A stretch of DNA of 7,782 bases from Candidatus Hodarchaeota archaeon (GTDB lineage Archaea; Asgardarchaeota; Heimdallarchaeia; Hodarchaeales; Hodarchaeaceae): assembly GCA_016839665.1 (NCBI GenBank), contig JAEOTU010000228.1:1-7782 (forward strand), written 5' to 3'. The translations under genes were made by a program, and so were the position numbers. The notes below the pieces were generated by a model. That model made no database searches and had not been told where the DNA came from. It saw only the letters and a list, made by a program, of their open reading frames with translations. This document shows, piece after piece, positions 1 through 5,216 of this stretch (position 1 is the first letter of the stretch; each line of letters starts with the position of its first letter).

Positions 1-436
1 CAAAATGTAATTGGTAACTCATTGAACTACCAAAGTTATGATTCTGACACCATTCGATCGTTTCATTAACCGTGGCGCATTCTCTCATGACTCTCGACAT
101 GAGATTTCCCACAGATGGTTTATCCACATTAGGACTCAGGAAAGCAGCAGGGAGCCCATTGCCATCACACGCTAATCCTTGATCATTCAGTGTCCCTTGA
201 GGATATCCATCAGCAGAATCGTTATTGAGATTGAAACCCAAATAAAAATATCCATAACTCGAACCTTGGGGAGGAATAAATCCTATCATGGTATTCTCAA
301 GACGGTAATCCTCATTATTTCCAAACAAAACGGTATCACCAACTTGTTGTGAAATGATTGTGCATCCTAAGGTGGGATGAATTAGTAGAAACAATGAGAG
401 AATGAGGAATGCTACTACAATGAATTGTTTTATCAT
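1..436 (-). CDS. Exported Ntn-hydrolase, linear amide C-N hydrolase (penicillin V acylase / choloylglycine hydrolase-like), C-terminus beyond window
   Basis: The frame opens at an ATG (434-436) and stays open for 145 codons to the window edge, so only the N-terminal part is present. Residues 1-24 form a signal peptide (MIKQ, a hydrophobic stretch, then HPTLG). It ends directly before Cys25 in GCTIISQQVGDTVLFGNNEDY. In this family the mature protein begins with a catalytic Cys that acts as nucleophile and alpha-amino base. The following FGNNED matches the FGRNMD/FGNNED signature that supplies the active-site Asp (here Asp43), with Asn where bile salt hydrolases carry Arg. The later segment LNDQGLACDGNGLP fits the family's 'MNEKGLxxDGxALP' strand. 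The expected activity is hydrolysis of a non-peptide amide bond outside the cell; the substrate cannot be read. An in-frame stop lies eight codons upstream and no other start falls between, which fixes the ATG. No Shine-Dalgarno motif sits at normal spacing; the nearest, AAGGAGT (467-473), is about 30 nt away. Confidence 0.82.
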   Translation of the reverse strand, partial: MIKQFIVVAFLILSLFLLIHPTLGCTIISQQVGDTVLFGNNEDYRLENTMIGFIPPQGSSYGYFYLGFNLNNDSADGYPQGTLNDQGLACDGNGLPAAFLSPNVDKPSVGNLMSRVMRECATVNETIEWCQNHNFGSSMSYQLHF

Positions 437-498
437 TAGAGGCCAACCTGAGGTTTGTTACAGATTACTCCTTAGAAATTTCGAGAATCTTTGGTCTT

Positions 499-510
499 CA
501 TATTAAATCT
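499..510 (-). promoter_or_regulatory. Candidate TATA box for the Ntn-hydrolase gene
   Basis: On the minus strand this reads AGATTTAATATG, a purine-rich BRE-like lead followed by TTTAATA. An archaeal start site about 25 nt downstream would leave a 5' leader of roughly 40 nt before the ATG at 436. A second AT-rich candidate, TTTAGATAAAT, lies a little further upstream (about 517-527). The assignment rests only on composition and spacing. Confidence 0.3.
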
Positions 511-648
511 CTCTCCATTTATCTAAATTTTTTTGCAGGCAAAAACGCTTTCTTTAGGGGTTATTTTTTATTGAAAAGTAGCATTGTAACGAGTTCTGAC
601 CTTGAACTCATCTATGCTTTGCAGAGTCCCACGTATAAATAGTATGGG

Positions 649-657
649 AAAAAAAAA
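649..657 (-). terminator. Oligo-T (T9) archaeal terminator after the 526-residue gene
   Basis: The plus strand has nine consecutive A residues, giving T9 on the minus strand. The run starts one base after the TAA stop (659-661) of the upstream minus-strand gene. Archaeal RNA polymerase terminates at oligo-T in the non-template strand without needing a hairpin, and none is visible here. It probably separates this gene from the Ntn-hydrolase gene 220 nt further on. Confidence 0.6.
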
Positions 658-658
658 C

Positions 659-2239
659 TTAAACGAAATCTCTTCTCTTTTTAAGAGGAAAATAGATCAG
701 AAAACAACAACTGATGAGAGTGATAACTAGATCTTGGCCTGGTGTGTCTAACATTAGGACTGATGTCAACGATGACTCAATTTCTGATGGGAATGATATC
801 TGGGGCTCAATAAATGATGCTTCAAACGCATCAAAGTAAATGATTCCGCTAGTAGGTCCCTGAAGCGCTTCGATTCCAAGAGATATCGATTCAACATGGG
901 AAAAATCAAAAGAGTCAAATTGAACCATTGTAAAGTCATCTTTTGAAAAATAAATCTGTCGCCACCCAGAATGTGAGATTTGAATCTTTGCGAACATTGC
1001 TCCATAGAAATCAAAATCTGTATGGCTAGTATCGCTCCATCTAGCATTATTGAGATAAATATAGAAGTTTAACACGCTTCCATCTCCGTAAAGCCAGATG
1101 GATAACTCGTCGAGAAACGAGAAATTAAAAGGATCGTCGAGGTGCCTCAGAAATAATTCAACCCATCCTACTTTGGTATTAGGAAAATCAAAGGTTACTC
1201 GATTGGAAGCATAACCTTGTTTTACAATGTTGGTGGAAAGAGAAGTAGAAACATTATCGAGATCCGAATCCATCGCAACTAAGGTATTAAAGTCTTCTAG
1301 CAACACTCGATCCTTTAGTGTTGGTGGGTAACCACTTAAGTTCGAGAGAAAAACTGGTAAATCAAATCCTGTAGAATTTCTGAAAGTAAACACGTACCCC
1401 ATCCCCCAACTCTCAGGTTTTTCGCTGACTTCAACTCTCCAAAGGGCATTAGTATATGGAAAGGTGACAGTCTCGGAGAATTGAACTGTTGCTGAAAGAT
1501 TGAATTCCGTGAGTAACGAACCATCCAGATGGTAAATAGCAATATAATAAATGGGTGTATAATCATCCTCCCAATTTCCACGGTAGAGAAAATCGAGTGA
1601 AGACTGCTGGTGCTTATCAAGAAATAGATAGTAGGAATAACCGATTCCGGTACAACGAAACCTTCGAAAATCAATATCGATTTCGTCTTGGTAAAAATAA
1701 ACGTACTTAAATCCAATGAAGTCCAGTCTCACATTGCCAAGCTCCCACCCAAAATTGGTATCCCAGTCATTACTCTCCCCATAGGCTTCAATTAAACGTA
1801 CAACATACTTTCCATGCGACGATGGATTGAAAGCAATAGTTAAAGTTTCGGTGGACTCATAAGCAATTAATTCTTCACGAAAGAGATTCATCCAGGGATC
1901 ATACACCTTGACTTCGAGCCCAATCTTAGGGGTAGTCCTTCCCTCCATTGCTGCCCACCAACTAGGAGTTATAAGAATTCGGTGTGGAGAACCAGGTGTA
2001 TCAACAAATGCGAAGAATTCTTCTACTGGATCCTCGTGATTACTATCAACATTAATTGATAAGTCTGTAAAAGTCGACCAATGACGGGTAGAATCTTGGA
2101 CAAGAGAAAAAGTATGATCCTGTTCTATTGCCTCACTATATCCAGGATAGGTCTTGACGTTGATAGAGAAAAGTAGTAGAATGAGGATTATCATTGCTAG
2201 AGTTATTATGAAGAGTTTGCTACTTTTCCCCTTTTGCAT
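659..2239 (-). CDS. Membrane-anchored extracellular beta-sandwich protein with C-terminal CBM11/CIA30-like domain
   Basis: This 526-residue protein has no recognised overall family. Residues 9-28 are an N-terminal signal anchor (LFIITLAMIILILLLFSI). Two beta-rich segments follow (about 50-170 and 171-300); phrases such as 'VKVYDPWMN...SSHGKYVVRLIEAYG' resemble pre-peptidase C-terminal (PPC) beta-sandwiches. Residues about 310-475 follow a CBM11/CIA30-type jelly-roll plan: 'LEDFNT' opens it, 'FLDELSIWLYGDGSVLNFYIYL' and 'GWRQIYFSKDDF' match the core strands, and 'SGIIYFDAFEA' closes it, suggesting carbohydrate or glycan binding. The C-terminus is TPGQ, a hydrophobic helix (about 499-516) containing a Cys-Cys pair, then KKRR. 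The protein should thus be held by membrane helices at both ends, or at one end if the N-terminus is cleaved. AGGAG lies 11 nt before the ATG, with AAGGAGA just upstream, which supports this start. It is transcribed away from the RING-like gene. Domain assignments are by eye; no catalytic residues are apparent. Confidence 0.78.
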   Translation of the reverse strand: MQKGKSSKLFIITLAMIILILLLFSINVKTYPGYSEAIEQDHTFSLVQDSTRHWSTFTDLSINVDSNHEDPVEEFFAFVDTPGSPHRILITPSWWAAMEGRTTPKIGLEVKVYDPWMNLFREELIAYESTETLTIAFNPSSHGKYVVRLIEAYGESNDWDTNFGWELGNVRLDFIGFKYVYFYQDEIDIDFRRFRCTGIGYSYYLFLDKHQQSSLDFLYRGNWEDDYTPIYYIAIYHLDGSLLTEFNLSATVQFSETVTFPYTNALWRVEVSEKPESWGMGYVFTFRNSTGFDLPVFLSNLSGYPPTLKDRVLLEDFNTLVAMDSDLDNVSTSLSTNIVKQGYASNRVTFDFPNTKVGWVELFLRHLDDPFNFSFLDELSIWLYGDGSVLNFYIYLNNARWSDTSHTDFDFYGAMFAKIQISHSGWRQIYFSKDDFTMVQFDSFDFSHVESISLGIEALQGPTSGIIYFDAFEASFIEPQISFPSEIESSLTSVLMLDTPGQDLVITLISCCFLIYFPLKKRRDFV

Positions 2240-2313
2240 CCTAGATTCTTCTCCTGATCTCCTTAAAAAGAATCATCAATAACAGTGACTTCCTCCAAAT
2301 AATCATTTAAAAA

Positions 2314-2324
2314 AGTTATATAGA
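2314..2324 (-). promoter_or_regulatory. Candidate TATA box for the 526-residue surface protein gene
   Basis: The minus strand reads TCTATATAACT, a good archaeal TATA box. A start site about 25 nt downstream would give a leader of roughly 50 nt that contains both Shine-Dalgarno-like motifs (AAGGAGA and AGGAG) before the ATG at 2239. Support is from motif and spacing only. Confidence 0.45.
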
Positions 2325-2496
2325 ATCTAGTTAGATGGATGAAAGAAAAAAGAATGAAACCAGAAAAAAAGGGGAATCATCTTGATAAAGGAAAAAAAAC
2401 CTCAAAATAAGAAATATCATATTTTATAATAATGAAAAAGAACTTCATCCACCCTAATTTTGATGTGTTCACCTCAATAAGCGTGTTTCGTCAAAT

Positions 2497-2553
2497 AGTG
2501 ATCTCTATGCCGAGTTCTCGGATTAATTCCTTGTATCTATTGTGGACAGTCAC
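2497..2553 (-). repeat. Diverged 57-bp direct repeat, copy A (likely gene or transposon remnant)
   Basis: This stretch matches 7621-7677 at 48 of 57 positions with no gaps; eight of the nine differences are transitions. Read on the minus strand it encodes VTVHNRYKELIRELGIEI, against VTVRNRYKELVRKLSIEI in copy B. Five differences are silent and the other four are mild (H/R, I/V, E/K, G/S). Here the minus-strand frame runs from after a TAG (2593-2595) to a TGA (2491-2493) with no proper start codon, so it looks like a broken piece of a repeated protein-coding gene. An insertion-sequence origin is plausible but not shown. The plus strand also contains the palindrome CCGAGTTCTCGG (about 2510-2521). 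Confidence 0.7.
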
Positions 2554-2594
2554 CTCGGGCAGAGGGGGAAAATCTAACGAATCAAGCTCAAGCT

Positions 2595-2612
2595 AATTCT
2601 TAAAAGAGAATT
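2595..2612 (+). promoter_or_regulatory. Promoter candidate overlapped by a perfect 6-bp inverted repeat
   Basis: AATTCT-TAAAAG-AGAATT is a perfect 6-bp inverted repeat with a 6-nt spacer. Its centre, CTTAAAAG, is the best-placed TATA-like element for the plus-strand unit. A start site near 2632 would give a leader of about 35 nt with the Shine-Dalgarno motif in it. A symmetric site on top of the TATA box could be an operator, but AT-rich palindromes also arise by chance. Confidence 0.35.
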
Positions 2613-2643
2613 TTATTGAAAGCGGTAATCAATGCAAGTATAG

Positions 2644-2670
2644 TCACTTTTAAGTGAGGGTCTTAAGTGA
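2644..2670 (+). promoter_or_regulatory. TCACTT/AAGTGA repeat cluster over the ribosome binding site and GTG start
   Basis: TCACTT-TT-AAGTGA (2644-2657) is a 6-bp inverted repeat. The octamer TTAAGTGA occurs at 2650-2657 and again at 2663-2670, 13 nt apart. The second copy covers the GTG start at 2667, and the first overlaps the GAGGG Shine-Dalgarno motif (2656-2660). Binding here, or a hairpin in the RNA, could block translation of the RING-like gene. Function is inferred from position. Confidence 0.35.
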
Positions 2671-3878
2671 AATGGTTTAGACGGGAGAAAAAGTATTCCA
2701 TTCCCATTAAAGAATTGGATGAGTATTCGACACGAATATTTCACTTTATATATGAGCAAAAACGCCTACCAACCAACCAAGAAATGTTTTTGGAGTTGAA
2801 AATCCCATCCGCCACGTTGGAGGAGGTTATTCACTATTTCAATCATCCACGAGCACCTCAGGCGTTGAAAAAGTATGAACCAGAGCAGATAAAGCAGCTG
2901 GATGCTCAATCGATCTTGATAGTCCCATTTGTCAAAAAAGAGCAGATTAATTTGACAGAAGTGGTTATAGGGTTAAATTACGCTACCTCAAACGCACGAG
3001 AGCTAGTTAATTTTTGTAATAGTGTTATCAAAATGCCTGAGAAGAAAATACCCTCATTTTTTGATCTATTTGAGACCAATGATATAGAATTAAACGTGGT
3101 TCGGGTAGTTAAGACTCACCATAGTTTGAAAGGGAAAACGGGGAAGTCGGTCTCGATATTAGAATTAGCAAAGCAGAGTCGCTTAGGAGTCCTATCAACA
3201 CGAGTCACATTAAGCTATTATGACCAGAATAGGTTGAAAATTCCCTATTCCTCGGAAATAACTGAAACAAGAGTGGCAGAACTCGATAATGAAATACGAC
3301 AATTTTTTCCTAATTTGCTGAAAGATCCCACATTATCGTTGGAAAGTGTCATCACTCATCCGAGTTGGCTACTCCCAATAGCAGATCCACCAGAATTAAC
3401 CGTGGAGAATGTGGTCAAGATAACCGATGGCTTTGTGAGAGACTACAAACCCCAAACGAAAGATCCAATAGCTGGACTCTTTCAACTGGCGGGAGACGCG
3501 ATGAAGAACATTGTGGATACGTTCATTAAACCCTCAATCGATAAAGCGATGGGGGACACGATCCCCGATCCAACACTGTCCCATGCACAAGAAGTTTTAG
3601 GTGTGTTACAACCAATCCGAGACCAAGAGGTGGAACTGGCTCCTACATATAATGTGGGTCTGCAAACTATCGAATATGTCCCCGCAGAACAGGTAAAAAT
3701 TCTCAAGGAGAAAGACAGATTTTTCTGTAGCCTGTGTCAGAAATTCTACCCGAAAATAGAGTCACATTATGGGTGTTCCTCGTGTCATCGCTCCCTCTGC
3801 GATAACTGTTATCAGGTGGGCATGAAGAAATGCCCAGTTTGTCGGGGGAAATTAAATACAGTCAAAATTGAATCTTAA
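2667..3878 (+). CDS. RING-like zinc-finger protein with helix-turn-helix-like N-terminus
   Basis: This 403-residue protein has no signal peptide or membrane helix, so it is probably cytosolic. Residues about 20-60 (FIYEQKRLPTNQEMFLELKIPSATLEEVIHYF) look like a winged helix-turn-helix, and 'SILELAKQSRLGVLSTRV' near 165-185 may be a second. The middle is not recognised. The C-terminus carries a dense zinc motif: C354-x2-C357-x12-C370-x3-H374-x3-C378-x2-C381-x7-C389-x2-C392, with an extra Cys373. This fits the RING C3HC4 spacing, or a C4C4 variant if Cys373 replaces His374. RING domains in eukaryotes, and small archaeal RING proteins beside ubiquitin-like genes, act as ubiquitin E3 ligases. No ubiquitin, E1 or E2 gene lies in this window, so a role in transcription or as a zinc scaffold is equally possible. 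The GTG start is supported by GAGGG 6 nt upstream. It is the first gene of a unit continuing into two surface proteins. Confidence 0.8.
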   Translation: MKWFRREKKYSIPIKELDEYSTRIFHFIYEQKRLPTNQEMFLELKIPSATLEEVIHYFNHPRAPQALKKYEPEQIKQLDAQSILIVPFVKKEQINLTEVVIGLNYATSNARELVNFCNSVIKMPEKKIPSFFDLFETNDIELNVVRVVKTHHSLKGKTGKSVSILELAKQSRLGVLSTRVTLSYYDQNRLKIPYSSEITETRVAELDNEIRQFFPNLLKDPTLSLESVITHPSWLLPIADPPELTVENVVKITDGFVRDYKPQTKDPIAGLFQLAGDAMKNIVDTFIKPSIDKAMGDTIPDPTLSHAQEVLGVLQPIRDQEVELAPTYNVGLQTIEYVPAEQVKILKEKDRFFCSLCQKFYPKIESHYGCSSCHRSLCDNCYQVGMKKCPVCRGKLNTVKIES

Positions 3879-3916
3879 ACATAATGACTAACTACTTTCA
3901 ACTGAAGGTTATGAAA

Positions 3917-5185
3917 ATGAGAATTAAACAGTCTTGCTTTCTATTATTCTTGATGGCGGGAGGAGCTTTGATGGTTGTACAACCAACGATTGTAGTAGGG
4001 TCATCAGACAACTTATTAGTAGACGCAAATTTTGAAAACTGGACCAATTCAACCATGCTTACCAACTGGACTTGGAGCGATCCTGGAGATAATAATATTA
4101 CTCAGGAGACTTCGATGGTTCTTTCAGGTAATTCTAGTGTTAAGCTTACTAAAGGGAGTGTTTCACTTGCTTCATTGTCCCAATATGTAGATGTTGCTTT
4201 GAAAAACCACGCCCTTTCAGTCTGGGTTTATGATAATAATCCCAACGCTAGAGTGACAATCACTTTGGATGGGGGTACTGGTGCGTTTGATTCTAATACC
4301 TCTGTTGATAATGCTTCCTGGCAACAACTAACCGTTACAGTTAATTCGGGAAATAGCCTTAATCCTTGGCTAGGTGTATCTATAAGCATTCTAGGTCAGG
4401 GTTCGACACCTGGGGGGCTTTGTTATATCGACGCAGCTGCCCTCATTGAAGGAACGTCTCCAATGCCACTTACCCCAGAGATTACGATAAAAAGTCCTAA
4501 TAACTCCACGCATTCTCATTCTAATACGTGGTTGAACTTTAGTATTAATGCACCCACCTCTTGGATTGGCTATTCCTTAGATGGAGCTCCCAATGTCACA
4601 ATCACTGGAAACACCGTTTTATATTCGTTGTCGGGGGGATCCCACGTTGTGAGAATTTGTGCTAATAACAGTGTGGGAAATGTAGGGATTGCGACGAGGT
4701 GGTTCACCGTCGACACGGATTTTACATTTCTTACCTTACATAGCCCAGCCAATGCTACCTACATGGCTGACAGTGTGTGGTTATCAATTACCTTGAATGA
4801 ATCCACTTCTTGGATTGGTTATTCCTTAGATGGTAGTACTAACGTTACCATTACTGGAAACATCTTATTACAGGGCCTCTCAGAAGGACCTCACTCCATT
4901 ATGGTCTACGCGAATGATTCAATTAATAATTCTAATGTTGCTATGATGCGGTTTACCATTGAACTTCCTTCAACAGCAACTACGACAACTACTGCAACTA
5001 CGACTCCTGCAAACACAACGACTACGTCTTCACCCACACCCCCAAGTACTGTCATCACAGTGATATCAGTCATCTATGAGACAACTTGGGTCACTCAAAC
5101 CACAACGAATTTTCCTATTTTAACCATTTTCGCAGGGATTGCTGGGATCTTCTTGTTTAAAAGAAAACGAGGTAAAAAATACTAA
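3917..5185 (+). CDS. Surface protein: CBM4_9-like domain, two Ig-like repeats, Thr-rich linker, C-terminal membrane anchor
   Basis: From the ATG at 3917 the protein has 422 residues. That start has AAGG 8 nt upstream and begins directly with a signal peptide (MRIKQS plus hydrophobic core to about residue 28). An in-frame ATG at 3884 would add 11 residues but lacks a Shine-Dalgarno motif. Residues about 31-180 follow a CBM4_9 / galactose-binding-like plan: 'NLLVDANFENW' at the start, 'SGNSSVKLTKG', 'HALSVWVYD', 'ASWQQLTVTV', and 'GGLCYIDAAALIEG' at the end. Two Ig-like repeats follow (about 186-267 and 268-350), both with 'TSWIGYSLDG...NVTITGN...LSxGxH'. Next comes a Thr/Ser/Pro linker (about 351-398) and FPILTIFAGIAGIFLF with tail KRKRGKKY, a C-terminal anchor. 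Many N-x-S/T sequons suggest N-glycosylation outside the cell. Probable role: binding of glycans or the cell-surface matrix. It lies 38 nt after the RING-like gene and is probably co-transcribed. Confidence 0.82.
   Translation: MRIKQSCFLLFLMAGGALMVVQPTIVVGSSDNLLVDANFENWTNSTMLTNWTWSDPGDNNITQETSMVLSGNSSVKLTKGSVSLASLSQYVDVALKNHALSVWVYDNNPNARVTITLDGGTGAFDSNTSVDNASWQQLTVTVNSGNSLNPWLGVSISILGQGSTPGGLCYIDAAALIEGTSPMPLTPEITIKSPNNSTHSHSNTWLNFSINAPTSWIGYSLDGAPNVTITGNTVLYSLSGGSHVVRICANNSVGNVGIATRWFTVDTDFTFLTLHSPANATYMADSVWLSITLNESTSWIGYSLDGSTNVTITGNILLQGLSEGPHSIMVYANDSINNSNVAMMRFTIELPSTATTTTTATTTPANTTTTSSPTPPSTVITVISVIYETTWVTQTTTNFPILTIFAGIAGIFLFKRKRGKKY
4472..4968 (+). repeat. Tandem Ig-domain coding repeat, two units of about 249 bp
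   Basis: Units at about 4472-4720 and 4721-4968 encode the two Ig-like domains of the surface protein, offset by 249 bp (83 codons). Similarity is highest in the middle: 4554-4585 and 4803-4834 differ at only a few, mostly silent, positions in the segment encoding TSWIGYSLDG. The flanks of each unit have diverged much more. This fits an intragenic duplication with local conservation or gene conversion. Confidence 0.65.
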
Positions 5186-5216
5186 TGATACGAGAGCGAG
5201 AAAAAAGGTAACTCAA

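Larger units (their letters stand above)
2240..2666. other. Divergent intergenic region (427 bp)
   Basis: This gap separates the left minus-strand genes from the right plus-strand unit. It holds a TATA candidate and Shine-Dalgarno motif for the left gene, A-rich unstructured sequence (about 2340-2440), repeat copy A (2497-2553), and promoter and operator-like inverted repeats before the right unit. A plus-strand frame of 54 codons (2432-2596) exists but has no Shine-Dalgarno motif and no recognisable product. No RNA gene is apparent. Confidence 0.6.

Noticed and set aside
634..641. TATAAATA on the plus strand, a strong TATA match
   Set aside because: It points into the 3' end of a minus-strand gene with no plus-strand gene downstream. 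As a minus-strand promoter it would leave a leader of about 175 nt for the Ntn-hydrolase gene.
1336..1716. Second long minus-strand frame (126 codons) inside the 526-residue gene, and similar antisense frames within the other genes
   Set aside because: They lie wholly inside genes with clear domains or membrane segments, show no family features of their own and lack placed ribosome binding sites.
2432..2596. Plus-strand frame of 54 codons after a TTTATAAT box, running through repeat copy A
   Set aside because: The TATA-like box touches the ATG and there is no Shine-Dalgarno motif. In copy B the replacements in this frame are harsh (P/L, S/F, I/T, W/R) whereas the minus-strand frame shows mild ones. 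The product resembles nothing known.
5139..5216. N-terminal extension of the NosD-like gene from a TTG start
   Set aside because: It overlaps the end of the preceding gene, has no ribosome binding site and would place a polar segment ahead of the signal anchor. The ATG at 5217 has a proper motif and spacing.
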